Position numbers and translations under genes: made by a program. Below, in pieces: positions 7,044 through 14,035 of a stretch of DNA of 14,766 nucleotides. The notes beneath the pieces were generated by a model that saw nothing but the letters and a program-made list of their open reading frames with translations, was not told the origin of the DNA and ran no database searches. Position 1 is the stretch's first letter; the number at the start of each line of letters is the position of its first letter. This DNA is from Clostridiaceae bacterium (GTDB lineage: Bacteria; Bacillota; Clostridia; Oscillospirales; Acutalibacteraceae), in NCBI GenBank assembly GCA_016297645.1, contig JAEDGF010000044.1:1-14766 (forward strand), in the 5' to 3' direction.

Positions 7044-7331
7044 TTAAACGGTCTTTTCGATCGCCCCGGCAAAACCGGCGTCCTCAACCGAGAAAATACA
7101 GCTTCGTTTTCCCACGGCGCACCCGACCTCGTCCATTGTTTCGGACAATGTTATCACGCGCCCGTTAAAACCAGCCGCTTCAAGCTCCCGTAAATGCCGC
7201 TGCGACGCGTCACTTGTCAGTATCACCGCCGCCGCCTTGCTGCTGCGTACTGCGGTAAAAACCGCGTCGTGACCTATGCCGAGCTTCCCGGCACGCCTTG
7301 CCATCCCCATAAGGGAAAGAGTTTTATTCAT
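7044..7331 (-). CDS. ylxQ: YlxQ-type L7Ae/L30e-family RNA-binding protein
   Basis: A 95-residue ribosomal L7Ae-like protein; homologues bind kink-turn RNA, but their cellular role is not firmly established. I chose ATG 7331 because it follows AGGAG with normal spacing and gives the usual N-terminus MNKTLSLMGMARRAGKLGIG; the same frame extends 22 residues upstream, but that extension lies inside ylxR and looks unlike the family. The core shows the L7Ae pattern: a lysine/glycine-rich first helix, then AAAVILTSDASQRHLREL in the central strand and helix. It overlaps the ylxR stop by eight bases and precedes infB by 18 bases, the conserved nusA-ylxR-ylxQ-infB order. Confidence 0.9.
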   Translation of the reverse strand: MNKTLSLMGMARRAGKLGIGHDAVFTAVRSSKAAAVILTSDASQRHLRELEAAGFNGRVITLSETMDEVGCAVGKRSCIFSVEDAGFAGAIEKTV

Positions 7332-7590
7332 CGGCGATCTCCTTACAGAGTCTGTCGTACACCTCGGGGGGAACCTTGCATTCGAAGGCTTTTTCAAGCC
7401 TGCTGCCCTTTTTCGCTTTCAAAAGACAGTCGGTGTTCTTACAGATGTACGCCCCTCTGCCGGACTTTTTTCCCGTAAGGTCGACGCTTATGTCGCCCTC
7501 GGGACTTTTTACTATACGCACAAGCTCTTTTTTCGGTTTCATCTCATTACAGCCCGTGCATTTTCTCATCGGTGTTTTTTTCTGCTGCAT
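7324..7590 (-). CDS. ylxR: YlxR/RnpM family RNA-binding protein
   Basis: A small nucleic-acid-binding protein of the DUF448 family; homologues have been reported to modulate RNase P and transcription. The start at ATG 7590 (MQQKKTPMRKCTGC) is preferred because GGTGAG lies just upstream. A GTG at 7608 would overlap the nusA stop as GTGA but has no ribosome site. Features are KCTGC near residues 10-14, the conserved basic strand KKELVRIVKSPEGDI, SGRGAYIC, and a DCLLKAKK helix. At 88 residues the length is normal. Four Cys occur (CTGC, YIC, DC), so metal binding is possible but unproven. Confidence 0.92.
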   Translation of the reverse strand: MQQKKTPMRKCTGCNEMKPKKELVRIVKSPEGDISVDLTGKKSGRGAYICKNTDCLLKAKKGSRLEKAFECKVPPEVYDRLCKEIADE

Positions 7591-7604
7591 AGCTCTCACC
7601 GCCG

Positions 7605-8669
7605 TCACAGACGAATCATGGGTCTGGTGTCGCCGTAGAAGGGCTTGATGTCTATCTTCCAGCCCGTAAGCCTTGCCGCAAGACGGGCATTCTGCCCCTT
7701 GTTGCCTATCGCGAGCGAAAGCTGATTTTCGGGAACGGACACGCGGCAGCTCTTTTCCTCGGGATCGGGAATCTCGACCTCTACTATCTCAGCCGGTGCA
7801 AGCGCGCCTGCGATAAACTCGGCAGGATCGTCCGAATACTTTATTATGTCTATCTTTTCGCCGCCGAGCATTTCGACTATCGCGTTGACACGGGCGCCTC
7901 TTGCGCCTATGCACGCGCCGACCGCGTCAACATCGGGGTCCTTGCCGCATACGGCTATCTTGGTCCTCGAGCCTGCCTCACGGGCTATCGACTTGATTAT
8001 GACCGTTCCGTCGTATATCTCGGGAACTTCCTGCTCAAACAGCCTTCTGACAAGTCCGGAGTGCGTTCTCGAAAGCAGCACCTTCGGTCCCTTGGGTGTG
8101 GAGATAACATCTACGACATATATCTTCACGAAATCACCCACCGCAAGGACCTCGTTCGGGAGCTGCTCTTTCTTGGGAAGAAGCGCTTCGGTTTTCGCTA
8201 TCTCAACGGTAGCGTCGCCCGTAACGGGGTTAACGGAAAGAACCTTTGCGGTTATCATCTCGTTATTCTTGCCTTGAAGCTCCTGATACTCTCTGTCGTG
8301 CTCGTAGTTTCTTACATTCTGTCTTATTGTGTGCTTAACGCTCTGAGCGGCTATTCTGCCGAGGTTCTCCATTTTAAGGGGAACATCCACCACATCGTCC
8401 GCAACTGCGCCGCGCTTATATTTCTGCGCGTCCTCGATGCTTATCTCGGTGTCGGGGTCAAGCACATCGTCGGTTACGGTCTTGCGGTTGAAAATGGAGA
8501 TATCGTAGGTTTCGGGATCCATCGTGCAGATTATCTCCCCGTCTTTAAGACCGAATTCCTTTTTAGCCGCAGTTGAAACGGCGAGGCATATTTTTTCGCA
8601 TAACACATCAGCCGATATTCCCTTTTCTTTCTGAAAAAGCATTATCGCATTGTGCAGTTCGTTATTCAT
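7605..8669 (-). CDS. nusA: Transcription termination/antitermination factor NusA
   Basis: Binds RNA polymerase and nascent RNA and modulates pausing, termination and antitermination. It is 354 residues, the short Firmicutes form without the C-terminal acidic repeats of enterobacteria. The N-terminal polymerase-binding domain spans about 1-125. An S1 domain covers about 135-200 (MITAKVLSVNP, then VGDFVKIYVVDV). KH1 (about 225-285) has GARGARVNAIVEMLGGEKIDII, and KH2 (about 295-345) has AIGNKGQNARLAARLTGWKIDI. ATG 8669 follows AGGA at somewhat long spacing. The gene lies 42 bases after rimP and its stop overlaps the possible upstream start of ylxR. Confidence 0.98.
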   Translation of the reverse strand: MNNELHNAIMLFQKEKGISADVLCEKICLAVSTAAKKEFGLKDGEIICTMDPETYDISIFNRKTVTDDVLDPDTEISIEDAQKYKRGAVADDVVDVPLKMENLGRIAAQSVKHTIRQNVRNYEHDREYQELQGKNNEMITAKVLSVNPVTGDATVEIAKTEALLPKKEQLPNEVLAVGDFVKIYVVDVISTPKGPKVLLSRTHSGLVRRLFEQEVPEIYDGTVIIKSIAREAGSRTKIAVCGKDPDVDAVGACIGARGARVNAIVEMLGGEKIDIIKYSDDPAEFIAGALAPAEIVEVEIPDPEEKSCRVSVPENQLSLAIGNKGQNARLAARLTGWKIDIKPFYGDTRPMIRL

Positions 8670-8711
8670 TTTTCCAATCTGTCCTTTCAGTTTTTATTCG
8701 CTGCAACGGGC

Positions 8712-9197
8712 TTAAAAGCACCCGTCAAAATCATCAAGCTTAACGCTTGTTATCTCGTTTTTTTCGAAGGTATGCTCGCTTCCGTCCGAGAACACCGCCG
8801 TGACGGCGCCGTCCGCATATCCACCCAAAACAGCCTTGTGAAGCTTAACTCCGTTGTAGGCGCTGCGCAGTTTCAGGATTATCTTTGCTCCGATATACTT
8901 TTCGAAGTGAAAGTCCCTGATAAGCTCGCGTTCTATTCCGGCGGAGCAGACTTGCAGGTTGTAAGGCTCGCTTATGGGGTCAAGCTCATCAAGAGGTGCA
9001 TCAAGCGCGTCGTTGACCGCAACGCAGTCGTCAATACCCACGCCGCCGTCCTTGTCAATGATTATCCGGAGATAACGGTTCGCGCCCTCCTTCTGGTACC
9101 TGATATCCCAAAGTGTAAGACCGAGCGAAGTAACTATCGGTTCTGCGAGGGACCAGACGGCGTTCACAACGCTGCCGCCTTTTTTCTTTTCAGCCAA
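8712..9197 (-). CDS. rimP: Ribosome maturation factor RimP
   Basis: Required for late 30S assembly, acting around S12 and the central pseudoknot. It is 161 residues, the usual size. The start is TTG 9197, supported by GGAGG eight bases upstream (9206-9210) and the following AEKKKGG. The N-terminal domain includes LTLWDIRYQKEGANRYLRI and the IDKDGGVGIDDCVAVNDAL segment. The NLQVCSAGIERELIRDFHFEKYIG stretch matches the family's VSSPGxxRPL-like region, with C and A replacing the usual S and P. A C-terminal SH3-like domain follows. It is the first gene of the operon, with a 5' leader of about 105 bases containing a GNRA-loop hairpin. Confidence 0.95.
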   Translation of the reverse strand: MAEKKKGGSVVNAVWSLAEPIVTSLGLTLWDIRYQKEGANRYLRIIIDKDGGVGIDDCVAVNDALDAPLDELDPISEPYNLQVCSAGIERELIRDFHFEKYIGAKIILKLRSAYNGVKLHKAVLGGYADGAVTAVFSDGSEHTFEKNEITSVKLDDFDGCF

Positions 9198-9256
9198 TTA
9201 TATCGCCTCCGTTTTTTATGAGCCAGAGACGGCAGACGGACCGCCTCACCGCCCCA

Positions 9257-9286
9257 ATCAAAACAAAAGAGCGGGTTGCCCCACTC
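9257..9286 (-). promoter_or_regulatory. Leader hairpin with GCAA tetraloop and U-rich tail upstream of rimP
   Basis: On the minus strand GAGTGGG-GCAA-CCCGCTC (9286-9269) forms a 7-bp stem closed by a GNRA tetraloop, followed by TTTTGTTTTGAT. It starts about 16 bases into the predicted transcript. This is the shape of an intrinsic terminator or attenuator in the operon leader; NusA, encoded in the operon, acts on such structures. Confidence 0.6.
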
Positions 9287-9308
9287 AATGTCAATACATT
9301 ATATGCTG

Positions 9309-9337
9309 ACTATAACACATCTTTTCGTTCAATGCAA
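9309..9337 (-). promoter_or_regulatory. Promoter of the rimP-nusA-infB operon
   Basis: On the minus strand TTGCAT (9332-9337) and TATAGT (9309-9314) are separated by 17 bases, preceded by an A-rich stretch ending AAAAACAC. A second TATAAT lies nearby (9298-9303) without a matching -35. Transcription should begin near 9302. Confidence 0.8.
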
Positions 9338-9606
9338 GTGTTTTTCTTAAATTTACGGTTTTTTGCGGGATTTTTCGTAAAAACACACGCTTATTATTAA
9401 GATCATGTGTTCAATACCGCGTTAAATATGATGTTAAATATTTAGAACATCAATATTTAAGTCTGCTCTGCCGCCCGGAAATACCATGCAGTCTGTTTTA
9501 CCACTCAAAAAGGCGGCAGCGGAGCGTTTTTGCTCTTTATCGCGACGGCTTTCGCCGTTTTCGTCCGTTTTCGTCCGTTTTCCAAAGCCGTTTTTCCCCG
9601 CCGCAC
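9338..9606. other. Divergent intergenic region between the rimP and maf promoters
   Basis: No credible gene. It holds an AT-rich inverted-repeat cluster at 9422-9460 and an 8-bp inverted repeat, CTGCCGCC (9468-9475) with GGCGGCAG (9512-9519). The stretch 9551-9590 is rich in repeated TTTCGTCCG. Short reading frames across it lack ribosome sites and family resemblance. Confidence 0.6.
9422..9460. repeat. AT-rich inverted/direct repeat cluster
   Basis: TTAAATATGATG (9422-9433) is followed directly by TTAAATATT (9434-9442) and then by CATCAATATTTAA (9448-9460), which is the near-complement of the first copy with one extra base and pairs 9 of 9 with the second. Two alternative hairpins share the right arm. 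Confidence 0.65.
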
Positions 9607-9635
9607 TTGAAACCGCGTCAAAACAGGAGTATAAT
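9607..9635 (+). promoter_or_regulatory. Promoter of the maf-comF operon
   Basis: TTGAAA (9607-9612), a 17-base spacer and TATAAT (9630-9635). The maf ribosome site GGAGG (9680-9684) and ATG 9692 lie downstream. Confidence 0.82.
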
Positions 9636-9691
9636 TTCCGGTATGAAGTCCCGGAGCGCCCGTCCGCCCCGGTAAAAACGGAGGAACAGAC

Positions 9692-10255
9692 ATGGCTCTA
9701 ATTCTTGCATCAGGCTCGCCGCGCAGACGCGAGCTGCTCGCATATATAACCGATGCGTTTACCGTACGGGTTTCGGACTGTGAGGAAAAAACCGATTTTT
9801 CACAGCCGCCCGAGCTTATCGTCGAATCGCTCGCAAAACAAAAGGGAGAGGCGGTCATTCCGCTCTGTTCGCCGGACGATACTGTGATATCGGCTGACAC
9901 CGTCGTATTTATAGACGGCAAAATTCTCGGCAAGCCGAAAAACGCGGAGAGCGCAAAGGAAATGCTTTCGACTCTCTCAGGCAGAACGCACACCGTTTTC
10001 ACCGGTGTTTTTATAAACTCCCCGAACGGCACCGCACTTTTCGCCGACAAAACTGAGGTCGAATTCAATGTTCTCTCCGACAGCGATATTGCAGACTATA
10101 TCGCTACCGGCGAACCGTTCGACAAAGCCGGTGCGTACGGCATTCAGGGCAAGGGCGCACTGCTCGTCAAGGGTATCGCGGGCGACTTTTACAATGTCAT
10201 GGGCTTCCCGGTCGCACGCGTGTACAGAGAGCTGAAAAGACTCAAAGCACTATGA
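9692..10255 (+). CDS. maf: Maf-family nucleoside triphosphate pyrophosphatase
   Basis: Hydrolyses non-canonical or surplus nucleotides (dTTP/UTP or modified bases) to monophosphates, a house-cleaning role; historically called septum-formation inhibitor. It has 187 residues. Motifs: LASGSPRRRELL (residues 5-16), SADTVV with the catalytic Asp69, GKP (80-82), the SGRTHTVFTG strand, and GEPFDKAGAYGIQG near the C-terminal third, all standard for Maf. ATG 9692 follows GGAGG by seven bases. The stop overlaps the comF start as ATGA, so the two are coupled. Maf next to mreBCD or radC is common in Firmicutes; pairing with comF is less usual. Substrate preference cannot be assigned, though the SGRTHTV pattern suits the dTTPase/UTPase branch. 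Confidence 0.96.
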   Translation: MALILASGSPRRRELLAYITDAFTVRVSDCEEKTDFSQPPELIVESLAKQKGEAVIPLCSPDDTVISADTVVFIDGKILGKPKNAESAKEMLSTLSGRTHTVFTGVFINSPNGTALFADKTEVEFNVLSDSDIADYIATGEPFDKAGAYGIQGKGALLVKGIAGDFYNVMGFPVARVYRELKRLKAL

Positions 10256-10980
10256 GCCGTATCGATAAAGCCGCATCTTTTCTGTTCCCGAACAAGTGCT
10301 GCGGCTGCGGAAAAGTGATATCGGCAGACGAGGAGCTTTGCCGCGAATGCGTAAAAGCGCGTGTCCACTTCCGTTACGGCAGGGGCTTTTGCGATGTCTG
10401 CGGACAGAAGCGAAACGGCTGTATCTGCACGGGCAGACACTTTTTCATCAAGGCTGTTTTCGCCTTCTTCTACTCGGGCAAGGTGAAAAATTCCGTGCGC
10501 AGCTTCAAATTCAGAGGAAGGCTTTTCTACGGCAGACTGCTTGCGAAACAGATGTTCAACGCAGCGGCGGAGAGCGGAATAATCCGGAACGCTTCGGTTA
10601 TCGTCCCCATCCCGATGCATCCGCTGAAAAAGCTGCGGCGCGGCTACAATCAGGCGGAGGTACTCGCAAAAGAACTGTCAAAGCTCAGCGGAGTCCCGTA
10701 CGCAAACGCTCTTCAAAAGCTCACCTTCTCCGGCGCTCAGCACGACCTCGGTATGCTCGAACGAACCGGAAATGTCGCAGCGACCTTTGAAGTCAAGCGG
10801 AAATATACACCCATGATTGAAAACGCGAATGTTATTCTCGTCGACGATATAATGACAACTCACGCAACACTCAACGAAGCGGCGAAAACCCTTCTCATCT
10901 TCGGAGCAGACAGCGTAAACGCCCTTGCTGCCGCCGCCGCGCCGAAGAAAAAGACCGCGCCCGAGAACCGTAAATTGTAA
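10252..10980 (+). CDS. comFC: ComF-family phosphoribosyltransferase-like protein
   Basis: ComFC-type protein, needed in homologues for handling incoming single-stranded DNA during transformation; its enzymatic reaction is not established. It has 242 residues. An N-terminal zinc-ribbon region has paired cysteines CCGC (16-19) and CREC (30-33), then CDVC (47-50) and CIC (57-59). The PRTase fold follows, with the VPIPMHPLKKLRRGYNQAE segment typical of ComF and the PRPP-loop region VILVDDIMTTHATL (194-207). That loop reads TTHAT where the family usually has TTGAT. It overlaps maf by four bases. No comFA helicase or comG genes are visible, so a competence role is not supported by context. Confidence 0.92.
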   Translation: MSRIDKAASFLFPNKCCGCGKVISADEELCRECVKARVHFRYGRGFCDVCGQKRNGCICTGRHFFIKAVFAFFYSGKVKNSVRSFKFRGRLFYGRLLAKQMFNAAAESGIIRNASVIVPIPMHPLKKLRRGYNQAEVLAKELSKLSGVPYANALQKLTFSGAQHDLGMLERTGNVAATFEVKRKYTPMIENANVILVDDIMTTHATLNEAAKTLLIFGADSVNALAAAAAPKKKTAPENRKL

Positions 10981-10996
10981 AACCTTAAAAAAATTA

Positions 10997-11025
10997 TTGA
11001 AACCGCCCGCCCCGTATGGTATATT
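10997..11025 (+). promoter_or_regulatory. Promoter of the exported PHP gene
   Basis: TTGAAA (10997-11002), 17 bases, then TATATT (11020-11025). It begins 17 bases after the comF stop, and no terminator separates them, so maf-comF readthrough is possible. Confidence 0.75.
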
Positions 11026-11057
11026 TAAAGCGTATAAACAACAACGGAGGAAACAAA

Positions 11058-12596
11058 ATGAAAAATGCAAAAAAGATACTGTCCGTTTTTCTCGCCGTGC
11101 TCATGTGCCTGTCGGCAGTCGTCACGGTGTCGGCAGCAGCCCAAAACGGCAGCTACACCATTTCAAATCCGTATAAGAGCGTTGACTGGAACACCGTAAA
11201 ACAGTACAAGACCGCTCTGCACTCTCATACAAACGCCTCCGACGGTGACCCCACTCTCAAAGAGAGTGTTCAGCGCCATGTTGAAACCGGCTTTGATATC
11301 GTAGCCACCACCGACCACGGAACGGTGAACTACACATGGGAAACCGTAAACGAGAACAAGCTCATACACGAAGCCCTCTCCCTTATAGGCAGAAGCGAAG
11401 GCGAGCTTGAATACCTCGGCAAGGACGGCTCTTTCGAAAACGGCATTTCGTATTCATACGCAAAAGCAGATAACGGCGACGATTATCTGTCGCTCTCAAA
11501 CGGCAGGCAGATTCTCCGTCTGCCCTACGGCATTGAGAATAACGCGCTCTCCGCAAACGCTCATGTCAACAGCTGGTTTACCGATTATCACGACAATTCC
11601 CTCACCACTTACGAGGACGCGATAAGCTCCATTGATAAAGCCGGCGGTATCTGCGTTATAAACCACCCCGGCGAGTACACCAAGGCGAGATATGAGCTTC
11701 GCGCCGAAAATGCGTACAGCGAAAACAGCGCCGTATACCGTTACTACATAAACAAATACGCCGACCTGCTCGACAGATACGACGGCTGCCTCGGCATAGA
11801 CATGAACTCAAAGGGCGACAACAGAACACGCTTTGACCGCATTCTCTGGGATAAGCTCCTCACGCGTTTTGCCGAAAAAGGCGAAAATGTTCTTGCCATC
11901 GCTTCGTCCGACGCACACCAGCTCAATGTTATCGACACAGGCTTTACCATGCTTCTCATGAATTCCCTTACCTCGGCGGAAGCACGCAAATCCCTTGAAA
12001 ACGGCGCTTTCTTCGCCGCGTCCCACTGCATAGGCAACCCCGAGGAGCTTCGCGAAATTGCGTCCGCTCTCAAAGAATTCTACGGCGAAACCGATGTCTA
12101 TAAGAAGGTCAGGTCAACGGTTGACGAGCTTGATACCCGTCTTGCCGATATCGAAAGCGGCAAGCTCAGCGCGGATTCAAGCCTTTCCGTTACCTACTCC
12201 GTACTCAAAGACGGCTTCACGACCGTGGACACCTTCCCCTCGGTTTCTTCTGTTGAAATCGACGAAAACGAAGATACCATCCGCCTGAACACCAAAGACG
12301 CTCTCATCGTGCGCTGGATATCCGACGGCAAGCTCATCGCTGTCACAAAGGCGGACGACGCCGTGATAGACCTCAACGACTACGCCGGCACCCTCGGCAA
12401 TTATGTCCGCGCAGAGGTGTTCGGCGAGGGCGGAATTCTGTACACGCAGGCGTTCCTGCTCAACGCAGAAGAAAACGCCGCCGCAAACGGTTCGAAAAAG
12501 CAGTCCTTCTTCGACTACGGCTTCATCGACTGCCTGTTCGCTATTTTCAAGAACTGGTTCGATATTCTCGCGCGTAAGTTCGGCAAGGTCTGCTGA
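11058..12596 (+). CDS. Exported PHP-domain metal-dependent phosphoesterase-like protein
   Basis: 512 residues from ATG 11058, which follows GGAGG by seven bases. A Sec signal peptide (residues 1 to about 26: KNAKK, a hydrophobic core, then TVSA-AA) is not followed by a lipobox. The PHP domain begins with LHSHTNASDG (His55, His57, Asp62) and has TTDHGT (Asp86, His87), then AGGICVINHPGEY and IASSDAHQL, matching the metal-ligand pattern of PHP phosphoesterases. A beta-rich part follows (VSSVEIDENEDTIRLN onward), of the sort seen after exported PHP domains. The last 29 residues are rich in Phe, Ile, Trp and Lys/Arg and end in Cys, suggesting an amphipathic membrane- or wall-contacting tail. The substrate is unknown; extracellular phosphate-ester cleavage is inferred. 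Confidence 0.88.
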   Translation: MKNAKKILSVFLAVLMCLSAVVTVSAAAQNGSYTISNPYKSVDWNTVKQYKTALHSHTNASDGDPTLKESVQRHVETGFDIVATTDHGTVNYTWETVNENKLIHEALSLIGRSEGELEYLGKDGSFENGISYSYAKADNGDDYLSLSNGRQILRLPYGIENNALSANAHVNSWFTDYHDNSLTTYEDAISSIDKAGGICVINHPGEYTKARYELRAENAYSENSAVYRYYINKYADLLDRYDGCLGIDMNSKGDNRTRFDRILWDKLLTRFAEKGENVLAIASSDAHQLNVIDTGFTMLLMNSLTSAEARKSLENGAFFAASHCIGNPEELREIASALKEFYGETDVYKKVRSTVDELDTRLADIESGKLSADSSLSVTYSVLKDGFTTVDTFPSVSSVEIDENEDTIRLNTKDALIVRWISDGKLIAVTKADDAVIDLNDYAGTLGNYVRAEVFGEGGILYTQAFLLNAEENAAANGSKKQSFFDYGFIDCLFAIFKNWFDILARKFGKVC

Positions 12597-12620
12597 CGCA
12601 GCCCGACACTTCAACCGATA

Positions 12621-12655
12621 CCGCCCCGGCTTAACGGCTTGGGGCGGCTTATTAT
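12621..12655 (+). terminator. Terminator after the PHP gene
   Basis: CCGCCCC (12621-12627) pairs with GGGGCGG (12641-12647), extended by GGC with GCT after a bulge; CTTATTATA follows. The T-run is short, so termination may be partial. Confidence 0.6.
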
Positions 12656-12690
12656 ACACGGAGATGAAAATACAAGGAAAACCGCCTTTA

Positions 12691-12719
12691 TTGACATTCC
12701 GTTTTTCCCGATATATAAT
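12691..12719 (+). promoter_or_regulatory. Consensus promoter of the zinc-ribbon gene
   Basis: TTGACA (12691-12696), a 17-base spacer and TATAAT (12714-12719), both perfect consensus. The ribosome site AAGGAAGGG precedes ATG 12746. Confidence 0.9.
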
Positions 12720-12745
12720 TAAAACTACGAAAGGAAGGGATCATT

Positions 12746-13498
12746 ATGTTCTGTCCGAAATGCGGCACTTCTCTTGAAGACAACGCCGTTTTTTGCTCCG
12801 AGTGCGGCGCACGGATAAGAGAAACGGGGGCAACCGTCCCGGGCAATGCTGCCGCAGCCGGCTCAAACGGCAAATCCCCGTCCGTAAAAAAGAAATTTCC
12901 GGTCAAGACCGCAGCAATATTATCCGGGCTTCTTGTTCTCATTATCGCCGTTACCGTCATAATCGGCTCTGCCGTTTCCTCGGCGCGCCCCGAAAATATC
13001 GCCGCCGACTACCTGAAAAACTATTATAACGGCGAGATAAAAAAAGCGGATAAAGACTGTATCGTCACCATGCGCGACCAGTGGGAGCTGAGCATCGAAA
13101 AATATCACAACGGCAACAAAAAAGCGTATTTCATGTTCCTGACATCAAGCTACGAAAGCAATGTCACGAGCTTTTCGAGCGCATATAAGGCGCTTGACAA
13201 AATGACTCATAAGAGATTTTCGGATTACTACGGCGAAAGCTACACCGTCGAAGTCCAAAAAAAAGAAAAGCTCGAAGTGAGCGACAGCGACGCCGCTATC
13301 GCACTGAACCTACTGTCCGCGTCCGATTATATCTCCGGCACGATAGACGCATCGGAGCTTTCGGGCAATGTGGTAAAATACCGCGTGACCGTTTTCATAG
13401 ACGGCAACGAGGAGGGCAAAACGACCTCAAACGACATAACCCTTGTAGAGTATAACGGAAAGTGGAAGGTGCTGAACCCCATGGTTTTCGGGTGGTGA
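12746..13498 (+). CDS. Zinc-ribbon single-pass membrane protein of unknown function
   Basis: 250 residues. An N-terminal cytoplasmic zinc ribbon FCPKCG...FCSECG (Cys3, 6, 17, 20) is followed by a flexible Ala/Gly/Ser/Lys linker (about 25-50), a transmembrane helix (about 55-77) after the basic KKKFPVK, and an extracytoplasmic domain of about 170 residues. That domain opens with ENIAADYLKNYYNGEIKKAD and ends with TLVEYNGKWKVLNPMVFG. This order (the WKV ending after an alpha+beta body) resembles the NTF2-like or DUF4878-type sensor domains fused to zinc ribbons in many Clostridia. No enzyme motif is visible. It is monocistronic from its own strong promoter. It may sense or scaffold at the envelope; no specific role can be given. 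Confidence 0.85.
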   Translation: MFCPKCGTSLEDNAVFCSECGARIRETGATVPGNAAAAGSNGKSPSVKKKFPVKTAAILSGLLVLIIAVTVIIGSAVSSARPENIAADYLKNYYNGEIKKADKDCIVTMRDQWELSIEKYHNGNKKAYFMFLTSSYESNVTSFSSAYKALDKMTHKRFSDYYGESYTVEVQKKEKLEVSDSDAAIALNLLSASDYISGTIDASELSGNVVKYRVTVFIDGNEEGKTTSNDITLVEYNGKWKVLNPMVFGW

Positions 13499-13533
13499 TT
13501 CATATAAACCGCAGCCGACTTCCCTCTTGCACA

Positions 13534-13587
13534 CAACGGCAAACGGAAAATCCTACCCTCCGAAAAATGCAACGGCAAACGGAAAAT
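13534..13587 (+). repeat. Direct repeat of an 18-mer, period 36
   Basis: CAACGGCAAACGGAAAAT occurs perfectly at 13534-13551 and 13570-13587. A degenerate third copy, AACGACAATCGGAAGT, lies at 13655-13670. Confidence 0.85.
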
Positions 13588-13729
13588 TCCGAACTCAATT
13601 GTTCTCAGGTGGAAACCACACAACAAACCGCAAAAACTTCTCCCCTTTGAAAGGAACGACAATCGGAAGTCCTTCTCTCCTTGGTTTTCGACCGACAATC
13701 TCAAAAAAACTGTTTACTCACAGAACATA

Positions 13730-13779
13730 CGGCGGAGCCGCAAAGGGACATCCCCCTTTCGACTCTGCTGTTTATTATT
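13730..13779 (+). terminator. Long imperfect hairpin with U-rich tail
   Basis: The left arm (13730-13747) and right arm (13754-13770) pair around the loop ACATCC: AAAGGG/CCCTTT, then CG/CG and GGCGGAG-type pairing to CTCTGCTG, with one bulged C, one mismatch and two G-U pairs. TTTATTATT follows on the plus strand, so it may terminate readthrough before the tRNA. Confidence 0.55.
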
Positions 13780-13898
13780 CATTCCAAGCCACCGGTTGGT
13801 CGAAATATTCAATCTCCCCTTTTTCCGCATTGAATTTCGTATTTTTCCGCCGTCAAATTCATCATTTTCAAAAAAAATAAAAAAAATCAAAAAAACAC

Positions 13899-13927
13899 TT
13901 GCAATCCGGATACAGTTGTTGTATAAT
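13899..13927 (+). promoter_or_regulatory. Strong promoter of tRNA-fMet
   Basis: TTGCAA (13899-13904), a 17-base spacer and TATAAT (13922-13927). Almost pure A/T with long A-tracts (13869-13897) lies upstream, acting as an UP element. The sequence AAAAACACTTGCA is shared with the rimP promoter. Confidence 0.92.
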
Positions 13928-13956
13928 ATCCAAGCACTCGAAAAGAGAGCATATAT

Positions 13957-14032
<76 letters not shown>

Positions 14033-14035
14033 AAC

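Larger units (their letters stand above)
13499..13898. other. Non-coding region between the zinc-ribbon gene and tRNA-fMet
   Basis: About 400 bases without a credible gene. Open frames exist on both strands (for example 13527-13880 plus and 13714-13992 minus) but have no ribosome site and repeat-driven composition, and the minus one runs through the tRNA. It holds the duplicated 18-mer at 13534-13587, a long hairpin at 13730-13770, and an A-rich stretch before the tRNA promoter. It may be a dispersed intergenic element. Confidence 0.6.

Noticed and set aside
9198..9308. Ligand riboswitch in the rimP leader
   Set aside because: Only a simple hairpin is visible; no conserved core of a known riboswitch class was recognised.
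13534..13670. CRISPR array
   Set aside because: Only two exact copies of an 18-mer with an 18-base gap plus one degenerate copy; no cas genes and no regular further units.
13527..13880. 117-codon plus-strand frame before tRNA-fMet
   Set aside because: No ribosome site; its composition follows the 18-mer repeat and the hairpin, and it resembles no protein family I know.
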